46,377 nt of DNA from contig NZ_VTDM01000023.1 in the NCBI RefSeq assembly GCF_015627105.1, forward strand, positions 1 to 46,377. Reading direction: 5' to 3'. Within the stretch, counting starts at the first letter, position 1, and every line of letters begins with the position of its first letter. This DNA is from Acinetobacter baretiae (lineage in GTDB: Bacteria; Pseudomonadota; Gammaproteobacteria; Pseudomonadales; Moraxellaceae). Shown here piece by piece: positions 28,264-37,697 of the stretch. The translations under genes and the position numbers were made by a program. The notes beneath the pieces are model-generated. The model searched no databases, had not been told where the DNA came from, and worked only from the letters and a program-made list of their open reading frames with translations.

Positions 28264-28473
28264 ATGCTTAAACATTTTCATCAACATAAATGGCTTATCC
28301 TTACCACCATTGCTGCAAGCCTGATGTTGAGTGCGATTGGTAGTGTTTTTGCTTATAATGACGTCTTATTTGATCGCTTATCAATGACTGCCAGTGTATT
28401 TTTTGGTTTTTCTTTGTGCTTATTTTTATCTTTATTTGTCATGGAAAAAATACGCGATATTTGTAACCCTTAA
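28264..28473 (+). CDS. Small two-helix membrane protein, 69 aa
   Basis: 69 aa: a short basic, His-rich N-terminus (MLKHFHQHK), membrane segment 1 (about 10-30), a polar loop (YNDVLFDRLS), and membrane segment 2 (about 41-61) with a charged end. AGGA is 12 nt from the ATG, a little far. A terminator follows after 25 nt. I do not recognise the family. It sits with the OmpA-domain gene between hemF and aroE. Confidence 0.6.
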   Translation: MLKHFHQHKWLILTTIAASLMLSAIGSVFAYNDVLFDRLSMTASVFFGFSLCLFLSLFVMEKIRDICNP

Positions 28474-28497
28474 CTCAAATCACGCCTATTTTTGACT

Positions 28498-28525
28498 AAA
28501 AATGCAGGCGATTGCCTGCATTTTT
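28498..28525. terminator. Bidirectional terminator
   Basis: AAAAATGCAGGC / GCCTGCATTTTT, a perfect 12-bp stem with a GATT loop, lies between the 69-aa gene and the convergent OmpA-domain gene. Confidence 0.92.
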
Positions 28526-28539
28526 AAAGCCAAAATCGA

Positions 28540-30033
28540 TTACTGACCTTTTACGACTTCAGACTGTCCATTTTCTGTATCAATCACTTTAAACTCAATA
28601 CGGCGATTTTTAAAACGACCTTCTTCTGTTTCATTATCTGCAACAGGGTTCTCTGCACCATACCCTACCGCTTGCAATCGACTTGCTGAAACACCTGTAG
28701 CGACTAAATAATCAACAACAGATTGTGCACGGCGTTGTGACAATCGTTTATTGGCTTCAGCATTACCTGTAGAATCTGTATAGCCTTCTGCAACGACATT
28801 TACACGAGGTACATTTTTAAGCAATGCAGCTGCTTGGTCTAAAATTTCCTTGTTACGAGCAGGAAGCTCTTTTGATGCAGTTGGGAAATTTATAATCTGT
28901 AAATTTAATGCATGCGCAATATCGGCAGGTTTTGCTTGCTGGCTTAATTCAGCGAGTGCTTGCTTACTGTCTTCAATACTCTTATTCACAGACTGTTCTA
29001 CATTTAATGGAATAGCAGCTGTCACATCTAAATCAGGTGCAATTGCTTTTACTTCATCAATTAAACGTTTTAATGCATTTTGATCTGGTGCATTAATCAC
29101 TAATTGCTGACCTTTCCACTCAAAACTTGCACGTGGAACTTTATGAATCGCGGCAAGAACGGCTTCTAATTTGTCTGATGCAGGTAACTCTGACGCATAT
29201 GCTGTGTCTGTCATGACATTACAACTTGACGCTTTTTCACCAAATACTTTTTGGAATGCAGACTTAATTGTGGTTGATAGTGCGTCATTACCGACGTGTG
29301 CTGTACATGCAGGAAGCATGTCCCCTTTTCCTGAAGCCAACGTAATGTGCGCAGGCATCGTATTTTTTGCAACCTCAGAAGCAACACTTGATTGAGACGT
29401 ACTCGGATTTGCTTCACTCGCAGCAGGTGCAGTCATTGAAGGTTGATCGGGTTTTTGACAAGACTTTAACCCAAAAAACACTAAAATTGCCAAAATAATT
29501 AAAGCTAAAATTGGAAAAATCTTTCTAAACACACTCACGGGCTTATCTGTTTTTTGTGCATATACATGTTGTGATTTTTCCTCGCGACCTAACATGCTAC
29601 TCAAACCCAATACAGACAACAATCCTGATGCCCAAGCAGGAAACGCATTGGCTATAGTCCCAATATGTTGAGACAAATAGCCTTGGAAACCATGAACTCC
29701 AACTTCATCTTTAATCGCTTCTACACTCGGTACAATGGATTGATCAAGTAAAGAAATGACGGTTTGATCGGGTAAACTATGATGCTTTGCTAAACGGTGA
29801 ACCAGTTGTTTTGTGACTGGTGCATCATCTGCAAACAATGCAGATAATGCATTGCTTTTATCTGCTAAAATTGCGTCCACTCTTTCGGGAAAATTATGCA
29901 ATAGTGATAAAAAAACAGGATAAAACTGTGCTAACAAGGAGGATTTTTTATCTGCATCAACTTCTAATTGCTGATTACTCACCACCTGCGGTGTAACCTT
30001 CTCTTTCAGCAATTCGATCGGGTTTATTGACAT
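28540..30033 (-). CDS. Inner-membrane-anchored OmpA-domain protein
   Basis: 497 aa from the ATG at 30033, with GGAG 6 nt upstream. Residues 1-165 are a helical region without a signal peptide. A single membrane segment follows (about 172-190, ILALIILAILVFFGLK), then a Ser/Pro-rich linker, a middle domain of about 220-360 resembling paired BON-like modules, and a C-terminal OmpA peptidoglycan-binding domain (about 385-485) with EGYTDSTGN and the NRRIEF end. The N-terminal part should be cytoplasmic, which is unusual for OmpA-type proteins. Cysteines in the exported middle part may form a disulfide. A cell-wall anchoring role is inferred. Confidence 0.82.
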   Translation of the reverse strand: MSINPIELLKEKVTPQVVSNQQLEVDADKKSSLLAQFYPVFLSLLHNFPERVDAILADKSNALSALFADDAPVTKQLVHRLAKHHSLPDQTVISLLDQSIVPSVEAIKDEVGVHGFQGYLSQHIGTIANAFPAWASGLLSVLGLSSMLGREEKSQHVYAQKTDKPVSVFRKIFPILALIILAILVFFGLKSCQKPDQPSMTAPAASEANPSTSQSSVASEVAKNTMPAHITLASGKGDMLPACTAHVGNDALSTTIKSAFQKVFGEKASSCNVMTDTAYASELPASDKLEAVLAAIHKVPRASFEWKGQQLVINAPDQNALKRLIDEVKAIAPDLDVTAAIPLNVEQSVNKSIEDSKQALAELSQQAKPADIAHALNLQIINFPTASKELPARNKEILDQAAALLKNVPRVNVVAEGYTDSTGNAEANKRLSQRRAQSVVDYLVATGVSASRLQAVGYGAENPVADNETEEGRFKNRRIEFKVIDTENGQSEVVKGQ

Positions 30034-30230
30034 TATGAACTCCAAAGTTATTATTTGGGTTGTTGTTTTCGCCTATAAATAGGACTATTTATTGCAGCTA
30101 CTACTTACTTCTTATATAAAATGCTACTTATTTATACTAGCTCAGATATTCACCAAAAACCGTTTTTATCATTGTATTTTTGTTATCATATGTTTACATA
30201 AAAGCCATTCAATTCATTAAAGTACAGCGT

Positions 30231-31037
30231 ATGAGTCACATTAAAAAATTTGCCGTGATTGGTAATCCGATTGAACAATCTCGCTCACCTGAATTACATC
30301 AAGCCTTTGCCAAAAAAGAAAATATATCTTTAACCTATGACAAAATATATGCAGAAAAATCAGAATTTAAAAGCATGGTATATGATTTTTTTACGCATCA
30401 TGGCGTAGGTATGAACGTTACTGTTCCATTCAAAGAAGATGCATTTGCATTATGTGATGTACTGAGTGACCGTGCTCAAGCGGCCAAAGCTGTCAACACA
30501 CTATGGTCAAAAGATGGACTGATTTATGGTGATAATACCGATGGCCAAGGATTGGTCGATGCCATTCATGCTCTCGGTTGGCCTCTAGCTCATGCAAAAA
30601 TTTTAATTTTAGGCGCAGGTGGAGCCACTCGTGGTGTTGTTCTACCACTTGCACAAGCAGGGGCAACACAGATTGTCATTGCAAACCGCACATACGCAAG
30701 AGCTGCGCAATTAGTCTGTGATCTTAAAGCGCTCATTACTCCATCAACCATATTGACTGCATGCCCGATCGATCAAATATCTGGCCAATATGACCTTGTT
30801 ATTAATGCAACATCGGCTTCTCTTTCAGGCGACACTTTAACACTCCCAAAAGATCTTCAGTTCAATTACGCCTATGAAATGGCATATGGCAAAGCATCGA
30901 GTTTTTTAACCCATGCCCAGCAACGTGGCATTGCTTATAGCGATGGGTTTGGTATGTTGGTGGGTCAGGCTATTGTTTCTTTTGAAATTTGGAATGGATG
31001 CAAACCTAAGCTGACTGATTTTTTAGATTTAAAATAA
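30231..31037 (+). CDS. aroE: Shikimate dehydrogenase
   Basis: 268 aa from the ATG at 30231. AroE reduces 3-dehydroshikimate with NADPH. Key residues are visible: SRSP for substrate binding, catalytic K68 (VTVPFKEDA), D104 (GDNTDGQG) and the NADP loop GAGGATRGV with NRT following. An upstream TTG (30180) is in frame but not homologous. It follows the divergent OmpA-domain gene. Confidence 0.96.
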   Translation: MSHIKKFAVIGNPIEQSRSPELHQAFAKKENISLTYDKIYAEKSEFKSMVYDFFTHHGVGMNVTVPFKEDAFALCDVLSDRAQAAKAVNTLWSKDGLIYGDNTDGQGLVDAIHALGWPLAHAKILILGAGGATRGVVLPLAQAGATQIVIANRTYARAAQLVCDLKALITPSTILTACPIDQISGQYDLVINATSASLSGDTLTLPKDLQFNYAYEMAYGKASSFLTHAQQRGIAYSDGFGMLVGQAIVSFEIWNGCKPKLTDFLDLK

Positions 31038-31082
31038 TCCTACTTTATAGCTATAGTCTATCGATTAAGATTGATCCATAGA

Positions 31083-32246
31083 CTATAAAAATTGCTCTAA
31101 TACAGTATTTAAAAATAGGTGACCTTGTGTTGTACATGCAAGTACCTCGCGGTCGTCACGTAACAACCCTTGTTTTTGCAATTTTTTAATCTTGGCATGT
31201 AAAGGCTCTAAGGACAACCCTGTTCTTAATGTATAATTTTCGACACTAATCCCTTGATTTAAACGTAATACATTCATCATAAACTCAAAAGGCATTTCTT
31301 CCTCAGAGATGTGTTGCCAATGAATATTAGGTGCAGGAACATCAGCTAAATAATCTTTAGGTTGCCTTGTTTTTTGAAAACGATATATACCATGGTTTAA
31401 AGTAACCTTACCATGTGCGCCTGCCCCAATTGCTAAATAGTCGCCAAATTGCCAATAATTCATATTATGTCGCGATGGTGCCTCTTTACGCCATGCAGAA
31501 ACTTCATACTGTACAAAGCCTTGAGACCTTAAATATACTTCTCCTTGACTTTGTATGTCTTCCAAGGTGTTTTCATGAGGTAAAATGGGTTTAGTACGAA
31601 AAAAAACTGTATTTGGCTCAATGGTCAGCTGATACCATGAAATATGTGTAGCTCCGTGCTCTACGGCCTGTTTTAAGTCAAACAGTGCTTGTTCACAACT
31701 TTGTTCAGGTAATCCATGCATTAAGTCGACATTAACACGTTGAAACCCTGCTTTTTTGGCATTTTTTATTGCATCTACAGCATTATTTGCAGAATGAATA
31801 CGACCTAATTTTTGCAGATGTGTCGTATCAAAGGTTTGTACACCCAACGATAATCGGTTTATACCTGCTTTTAAATAGTCTTCAAATGGTTGGTGTTCAA
31901 GTGTACCTGGGTTTGCCTCTAAGGTAATCTCACAGTCTGAGCGAAATTCGATTTTCCTTTTAATTTGCTCAAACAACCACGTATACCCATGAGCAGAAAT
32001 TAATGATGGTGTACCACCGCCAATAAAAATACTTTCAATACAGCGCTCTTGCACATACTCAAGCTGTGTATTCAAATCTTCAACTAAAGCATGTAAATAC
32101 TGTTGCTCTAAATCTAAAGAGAGTGTGCCATCTGGGACAGTGTGCGAATTAAAGTCACAGTATGGACATTTTTTCACACACCAAGGCATATGAATATACA
32201 AAGACAACGGAATATTTTTTGGGTTTAATACAGTCAAAAATGTCAC
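31083..32246 (-). CDS. hemW: Radical SAM heme chaperone HemW
   Basis: 387 aa. The radical-SAM cluster motif is C23-x3-C27-x2-C30 in HMPWCVKKCPYCDFNSH, the form typical of HemW rather than of HemN, which has an additional Cys. GGGTPSLI and LGVQTF segments follow, and a winged-helix HemN C-terminal domain ends the protein. HemW carries heme to target enzymes and was formerly annotated as coproporphyrinogen oxidase. No ATG is available, so the start is GTG 32246 or TTG 32237. Confidence 0.92.
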   Translation of the reverse strand: MTFLTVLNPKNIPLSLYIHMPWCVKKCPYCDFNSHTVPDGTLSLDLEQQYLHALVEDLNTQLEYVQERCIESIFIGGGTPSLISAHGYTWLFEQIKRKIEFRSDCEITLEANPGTLEHQPFEDYLKAGINRLSLGVQTFDTTHLQKLGRIHSANNAVDAIKNAKKAGFQRVNVDLMHGLPEQSCEQALFDLKQAVEHGATHISWYQLTIEPNTVFFRTKPILPHENTLEDIQSQGEVYLRSQGFVQYEVSAWRKEAPSRHNMNYWQFGDYLAIGAGAHGKVTLNHGIYRFQKTRQPKDYLADVPAPNIHWQHISEEEMPFEFMMNVLRLNQGISVENYTLRTGLSLEPLHAKIKKLQKQGLLRDDREVLACTTQGHLFLNTVLEQFL

Positions 32247-32467
32247 TCAATTACACATCAATTTTTCGGTAGTAATATTAACATGCTGTCTGATTAATTT
32301 TGATATTCGCTACAAAATAATCTTACTGCTGTTTGATCTTAAGTCAGTTAAATTGAGTTTTTTTGCTTAGATTTTGTTATATTGCCACCTGTTTAACACA
32401 AAACATTGACATCGTATTTCCGCACTTTATAAAACACAAACCATTATAGCAACATAAGAGTATTTGT

Positions 32468-33820
32468 ATGGCACAGGTTGCGAGTTTTCGCACTGAATTC
32501 AAACAGTTATTAACACTGATGATTCCAATTTTAATGACACAATTCTCGCAAGCAGGATTAGGTTTAATCGACACGATTATGGCAGGTCAAATTTCAGCGG
32601 CCGACTTAGCTGCAATCGCCATTGGTGTAGGAATATGGATACCCATCATGTTACTTTGCGCCAGTATTGTGCTTGCAACCACCCCATTAATTGCTGAAGC
32701 GATGGGTGCGCAGAAACGTCAAAATATTTCCTACATTGTTCGACAGTCAATGTGGCTGTCTGCAGGACTTGGGATCTTTGCATTTTTTATTTTGCAACTT
32801 ATGCCATTTATGCTTTCTGTGTTTAAAGTACCTGCCGATTTACAGCCTAAAGTTAGTTTGTTTTTACGTGCCATCGCGTTTGGTATGCCCGCAGTATGTA
32901 TGTACACTTCATTACGTTGCTATTCTGAAGCGCTTGGATATCCTCGCCCTGTAACGGTTATTAGCCTTTTGTCTTTGATCGTGCTCATTCCACTCAATTA
33001 TATTTTTATGTATGGCATAGGCCCAATCCCAGAATTGGGCAGTGCAGGTGCAGGTTTTGCCACGGCAATCCTACAATGGCTCATGTTATTTACACTGGCC
33101 ATCTATATTGCGCAATCCAAAACATATCAAAGCGATCAACTGTTTACACAGTGGGATCGTTTTAATCCCATCATGGCAAAAAGAATTATGCTTCTTGGCA
33201 TCCCGATTGGTCTTGCCGTTTTCTTTGAAGTGAGTGTGTTTTCGTCAGGTGCAATTATTTTAAGCACATTAGGTGATACCATTGTTGCAGCACATCAAAT
33301 TGCCATCTCTGTGACCTCACAATTATTTATGATTCCAATGTCTTTATCGATTGCGCTCACGATTCGTGTAGGAACATACTATGGTGCGAAAAATTGGGAT
33401 GCCATGAAAAAAGTACAACATGTCGGTTTAGTGACGGCCGCTTTTTTGTCCTGTATTACAATGCTAATTATTGCCATTTTTAAAGAACACATTACTGCAC
33501 TATATACTCACGATATGCGTGTTGCTCACATCACATTATCTTTACTCTATTTTTGTATTAGTTACCAATTATTAGATGCATTACAAGTCAGTGCAGCAGG
33601 TTGTTTAAGAGGCATGCAAGATACTCGTTCTTCGATGTGGGTGACACTGCTTTCATATTGGGGTATTAGTATGCCATTAAGTATTTATTGGATTCGCTAT
33701 TCTGGGCATGGCCCAGAAGCCATTTGGTTAAGTTTAAACATTGGACTACTGGTCGCTTGTGTTTTACTCTTAAGTCGCTTATATATTACCAATCAAAAAA
33801 TCACCCATCAAACATCATAG
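32468..33820 (+). CDS. abeM: MATE multidrug efflux pump, AbeM-like
   Basis: 450 aa with twelve predicted membrane helices in two MATE halves. It closely follows AbeM of A. baumannii in phrases such as GLIDTIMAG, SAADLAAIA, YPRPVTVISLL and LQVSAAGCLRGMQDT. AbeM exports fluoroquinolones, aminoglycosides, dyes and other cations in exchange for protons. The ATG at 32468 has AAGAG 7 nt upstream. The gene ends 3 bp from the convergent coaBC stop. Confidence 0.93.
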   Translation: MAQVASFRTEFKQLLTLMIPILMTQFSQAGLGLIDTIMAGQISAADLAAIAIGVGIWIPIMLLCASIVLATTPLIAEAMGAQKRQNISYIVRQSMWLSAGLGIFAFFILQLMPFMLSVFKVPADLQPKVSLFLRAIAFGMPAVCMYTSLRCYSEALGYPRPVTVISLLSLIVLIPLNYIFMYGIGPIPELGSAGAGFATAILQWLMLFTLAIYIAQSKTYQSDQLFTQWDRFNPIMAKRIMLLGIPIGLAVFFEVSVFSSGAIILSTLGDTIVAAHQIAISVTSQLFMIPMSLSIALTIRVGTYYGAKNWDAMKKVQHVGLVTAAFLSCITMLIIAIFKEHITALYTHDMRVAHITLSLLYFCISYQLLDALQVSAAGCLRGMQDTRSSMWVTLLSYWGISMPLSIYWIRYSGHGPEAIWLSLNIGLLVACVLLLSRLYITNQKITHQTS

Positions 33821-33841
33821 CCACTATGCGCGATGATGTTT
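33810..33841. terminator. Possible shared terminator hairpin, abeM/coaBC
   Basis: AAACATCAT (33810-33818) and ATGATGTTT (33833-33841) form a 9-bp stem with a 14-nt loop over the ends of both convergent genes. T-tracts are short on either side, so it is weak. Confidence 0.4.
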
Positions 33842-35068
33842 TAGTTGAGTTAAAGCGACTGAAATAGATTCAACCAACTTTTCTGCGATCTGAAATTTAG
33901 TGGCACGTGGTAATGTTTGAGCAGGCATGGCATATTGTTGTGCGAAAAAGACCACCATTGCATTGTGATCTGAAGCAAAACCAATGTCAGATCTAGATAC
34001 ATCATTACATGCAATCATATCTAATTTTTTCGCGATCAGTTTTTTATGAGCATAATCTTCCACATGCTGTGTTTCAGCTGCAAATCCCACCATAAATGGT
34101 CTTTTAGCATGTTCGGCAACTGTTGCAACAATATCAGGATTTTTAAGTAAATGAATGGCTAATGTGTCGCCCGATTTTTTAATTTTTTGGGTGGCCACTT
34201 CTGCCACTTTATAATCGGCAACCGCAGCTGTTGCAATAAATACATCACACCCTGCATCTATACAAGCCAAACTGTGTGTGAGCATTTCAGTGGCGGAAGT
34301 TACATTATGACGTTTAACGCCAAATGGTGTAGCCAAACTCACAGGCCCTGCAATCAGAGTTACTTCAGCACCTGCTGCATAACATGCAGTAGCCAAAGCA
34401 AAACCCATTTTTCCTGTACTATGATTTGAAATATAACGCACAGGGTCAATTGCTTCTCGAGTTGGACCTGCCGTAATTACAACACGTTGTCCGGCCAGTA
34501 TCCCTACTTTTTTTGCTAAATCTCGTTGTTTTTGCTGAAAGTATGCAAACACTTGTTCAGCCAACACTTCAGGCTCAGGCATACGACCTCGCCCTACATC
34601 ACCACATGCTTGTGATCCTGCATCAGGCATCATCACATGTACGCCATCAGCCGTTAAAGTTTCTAAATTACGTTGAGTAGCTTTTGCAGACCACATGTGT
34701 TGGTTCATTGCAGGAGCAATCCATACAGGTGCTTTGGTGGCAAGATATAAAGTTGACAATAAATCATCTGCCAAGCCCTGTGCAAGTTTGGCCATCACAT
34801 CACAACTTGCAGGGGCAACCAGAACTAAATCAGCCCAACGTGCCAGCTCAATATGCCCCATGCCCGCTTCGGCGTCTGGATCAAGTAAAGTTGTGTGTAC
34901 AGGATTTGCAGATAAGGCTTGAAATGTGAGCGGTGTAATAAATGCCTGTGCACCTGTCGTCATAACAACCCGTACATCAAACCCATAATCTTTTAAACGG
35001 CGAACTAAAATTGCGCTTTTGTACGCAGCAATACCACCTGTCACAGCCAATACAATGTTTTTACTCAT
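33824..35068 (-). CDS. coaBC: Bifunctional CoaBC (phosphopantothenoylcysteine synthase/decarboxylase)
   Basis: 414 aa from the ATG at 35068. CoaC (about 1-190) is a flavoprotein decarboxylase with its active His in MGHIELA, PAMNQHMW and the Cys in ACGDVGRG. CoaB (about 191-414) is the CTP-dependent ligase with ITAGPTREAIDPVR-YISNHSTGKMG and the AAVADYK strand. Together they turn 4'-phosphopantothenate plus cysteine into 4'-phosphopantetheine for CoA. It is divergent from radC, as in E. coli, with 106 bp between the starts. Confidence 0.96.
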   Translation of the reverse strand: MSKNIVLAVTGGIAAYKSAILVRRLKDYGFDVRVVMTTGAQAFITPLTFQALSANPVHTTLLDPDAEAGMGHIELARWADLVLVAPASCDVMAKLAQGLADDLLSTLYLATKAPVWIAPAMNQHMWSAKATQRNLETLTADGVHVMMPDAGSQACGDVGRGRMPEPEVLAEQVFAYFQQKQRDLAKKVGILAGQRVVITAGPTREAIDPVRYISNHSTGKMGFALATACYAAGAEVTLIAGPVSLATPFGVKRHNVTSATEMLTHSLACIDAGCDVFIATAAVADYKVAEVATQKIKKSGDTLAIHLLKNPDIVATVAEHAKRPFMVGFAAETQHVEDYAHKKLIAKKLDMIACNDVSRSDIGFASDHNAMVVFFAQQYAMPAQTLPRATKFQIAEKLVESISVALTQLKHHRA

Positions 35069-35174
35069 ATTTATATCTTGATTCAAATGACTCATCCATG
35101 ACACCTTCTCTTGCACTGCACGTCACAATAGCATTAAATACAATACGACCCAAGCATATAAACCACCAAAACAC

Positions 35175-35873
35175 ATGAGTATTTACCACACGACATCTCC
35201 TATTCATTCATGGCCTGAGCAGGAACGTCCTCGAGAGCGACTCTTAAAACAAGGGCCACACAGTTTATCTGATGCAGAATTATTGGCGATCTTTTTACGT
35301 TCAGGCTCGCAACAACATTCTGCGGTCAGTCTTGCTCGTCAGCTTATTCAGCATTTTGGTGGACTCAATCCAATTTTTGATTGTAGTTTAGAACAGCTCA
35401 CCGCATTTCATGGCATTGGAAGCACAAAATATGCACAAATCATGGCTGTTAAAGAGTTAGGACGGCGTTATATGGAGCAAGATTACCTATTGGCAAAAAA
35501 ACCATTAAACCAATCTAAACATGTTATTGATTTTTTGCGTTATCAACTACAAGGTGAAAAACAAGAAGTCTTTGCTGTACTTTGTTTAGATGCTGAACTG
35601 TGCCAACTCGATTTTAGTGTTTTATTTTATGGCAGTTTAAATCAATGTCAGTTTTCAAGTAATCAATTTACCCGACATATTATTAAGCACCATGCATCGC
35701 AAATTATTATTTGCCACACTCATCCGTTTGGGCATGCACACCCATCCGATGCCGACTATCAGTTAACCACAGATATTCAAAAAATCTGTAGTTTGCTTGA
35801 AATACAATTGGTTGACCATTGCATTATTGCACCAACAGGTTCATTCTCATTTGCTGAACATCAACTCATATAA
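35175..35873 (+). CDS. radC: RadC-type JAB/MPN domain protein
   Basis: 232 aa. An N-terminal helix-hairpin-helix-like part (RPRERLLKQGPHSLSDAELLAIFLRSG; FHGIGSTKYAQI) is followed by the JAB/JAMM metal-binding domain with HTHPFG...HPSDAD, keeping HxH and the Asp. The usual family version is HNHPSG, so Thr and Phe replacements are conservative oddities. The function is unsettled: the original repair phenotype in E. coli was later assigned to recG. It is divergent from coaBC. Confidence 0.92.
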   Translation: MSIYHTTSPIHSWPEQERPRERLLKQGPHSLSDAELLAIFLRSGSQQHSAVSLARQLIQHFGGLNPIFDCSLEQLTAFHGIGSTKYAQIMAVKELGRRYMEQDYLLAKKPLNQSKHVIDFLRYQLQGEKQEVFAVLCLDAELCQLDFSVLFYGSLNQCQFSSNQFTRHIIKHHASQIIICHTHPFGHAHPSDADYQLTTDIQKICSLLEIQLVDHCIIAPTGSFSFAEHQLI

Positions 35874-35893
35874 ATGACACACAGAACGCCAAT

Positions 35894-36805
35894 ATGATCG
35901 TCCGAGATAAAAATAATATTCTTCAACTGCTCTTTTCTTGGCGAGGTACAATCCTGCCTAAGGTACTACCAGAACTGACCATTTTAATGCTTTTATCAGC
36001 CGTGATCGTTTTTTTAGTTTCTCACCAATACATTCATGCACCACAAATGCCAGCGCTCGGATTTACACTTTTTGGCATTATTTTATCTATTTTTTTAGGC
36101 TTTAGAAATAATGCCAGTTATGAACGTTGGTGGGAAGGACGTAAGCTGTGGGGAGCACTCATTGCAACTGCACGCCACATCGACCGTGACAGTCATATTC
36201 TACCCACATTAAAACGAAAACAACTTCTTCATCATTTAATGATTTTTAGCAATGTATTACGCGACCGATTACGCCAACAAACCATTGATTTAGAAAATTA
36301 TTTAAAAGAAGCATCGCTTCCTATACAAGCAGTGAATGACTTAAACCAGCATATCAATGCGCCACAGTACATGTTAGGGCTCATGCAACAAGAGCTGTTT
36401 AATGCATATAAAGCAGGCGAAATTAGCGATATTTTATACACCCAACTTAACACACACGTCATCGAACTTGGCTCAGTACAAGCAGGCTGTGACCGTATTG
36501 CAGGCACCCCCATCCCTTATGCCTATGCTGTGTTGTTAAATCGAGCGGTATATAGTTTTTGCTTTTTACTTCCCTTTAGCTTCGGTTCAACACTTGGGCT
36601 GTGGACACCTATTTTAGTTGGGCTACTTGCATATATGTTTTTGGGACTAGATAAACTTGCTGCAGAGCTTGAAGAACCTTTCGGACAGCAAGATAATGAT
36701 TTACCGCTTGATTCAATTGTTAGACTGGTCGAAAGAGAATTACTCACGTCACTCAATGAACCTCTTCCACCGAGTATTATATTGAATCATCATCATTTAA
36801 ATTAA
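35894..36805 (+). CDS. Bestrophin family ion channel
   Basis: 303 aa. Two N-terminal membrane helices (about 28-48 and 53-72) lead into the bacterial bestrophin signature FLGFRNNASYERWWEGRKLWG, given here in part: RNNASYERWWEGR near 73-86. A second hydrophobic pair lies about 212-250, followed by the conserved EEPFGQQDNDLPLD block. Bacterial bestrophins are pentameric channels, often cation-selective. It follows radC by 20 nt and shares TTAA with the convergent PHP gene as stop codons. Confidence 0.9.
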   Translation: MIVRDKNNILQLLFSWRGTILPKVLPELTILMLLSAVIVFLVSHQYIHAPQMPALGFTLFGIILSIFLGFRNNASYERWWEGRKLWGALIATARHIDRDSHILPTLKRKQLLHHLMIFSNVLRDRLRQQTIDLENYLKEASLPIQAVNDLNQHINAPQYMLGLMQQELFNAYKAGEISDILYTQLNTHVIELGSVQAGCDRIAGTPIPYAYAVLLNRAVYSFCFLLPFSFGSTLGLWTPILVGLLAYMFLGLDKLAAELEEPFGQQDNDLPLDSIVRLVERELLTSLNEPLPPSIILNHHHLN

Positions 36806-37653
36806 TGAAATTTTTCCCAAACTCCAATTTGTCCGTCTTTTAATACAGGAGTTTGACCGAGTTTTGCCCACGGTAAATGATCACCATGAAAATCACTGCC
36901 AACCGACACATCAAAATGATATTCAGCAATCAGTCGGTCAATCATTTGTCGTGTAGATGCCTTTTCACTACGTGGTGGCAACTCCATCGCATCTCCTCCA
37001 AGTTGGTGAAACAGTGCAGCCAAATAACGAATATTCGTGGCAGATAAGCCATAACGTGTCGGATGCGCTAAAACGGCAATACCTTGAGCCTCATGAATTG
37101 CATCAATGGTTTGCTGAAGATCGATCCAATTTAACCCTACATAAGCTGGCTTACCTTCTTTTAAAAAACGGTCAAACGCTTGTTGTAATCGATTAACCAC
37201 TCTATTTTCTAACAGTGCCTGTGCAATATGATTACGAGTAATATGGTCAGCATGACCATCAACTCGCTGTAATATTTCATCATAAAAATCATGTTTGAGT
37301 ACTTTTTCTAATTTTTCACAAATTTGCTGAGCTCTTTGTGCACGTATATGCTTTTGCGTACATAATACTACCTCTAAACATTCGACATGTTGCATGTTTA
37401 ACGCCACAATGTGCACGCCATAGTTTTTATGGGTACTTGGGCGTGACCATTGACTAGAAATTTCTACGCCTTGAATGATCTTTATGTCATGATCAGCTGC
37501 AGTATTTATCGCCCTTTGCACACCATCCATAGAGTCATGATCTGTCAATGCCAAGGTATGCACCCCTAAATCTACAGCCCGTTGCACAAGGGCTTCTGGG
37601 GTCAAAACACCATCAGAAATATTACTATGTGTATGTAAATCTATACCCTGCAT
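36802..37653 (-). CDS. PHP-domain phosphatase/exonuclease, YciV (RNase AM) type
   Basis: 283 aa. The PHP metal sites are present: DLHTHSNISDG (5-15), TDHDSMDG, GVEIS, HPTRYGL and VGSDFHGDH. The YciV/Rnm group removes phosphate from 3',5'-nucleoside bisphosphates and trims 5' ends of RNA; the length fits (E. coli about 293 aa). It is divergent from yciB with 44 bp between starts. Confidence 0.88.
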   Translation of the reverse strand: MQGIDLHTHSNISDGVLTPEALVQRAVDLGVHTLALTDHDSMDGVQRAINTAADHDIKIIQGVEISSQWSRPSTHKNYGVHIVALNMQHVECLEVVLCTQKHIRAQRAQQICEKLEKVLKHDFYDEILQRVDGHADHITRNHIAQALLENRVVNRLQQAFDRFLKEGKPAYVGLNWIDLQQTIDAIHEAQGIAVLAHPTRYGLSATNIRYLAALFHQLGGDAMELPPRSEKASTRQMIDRLIAEYHFDVSVGSDFHGDHLPWAKLGQTPVLKDGQIGVWEKFH

Positions 37654-37697
37654 ATCTTATACTATACCACTCGCGAGATAGGATTAAACACTTTAAC

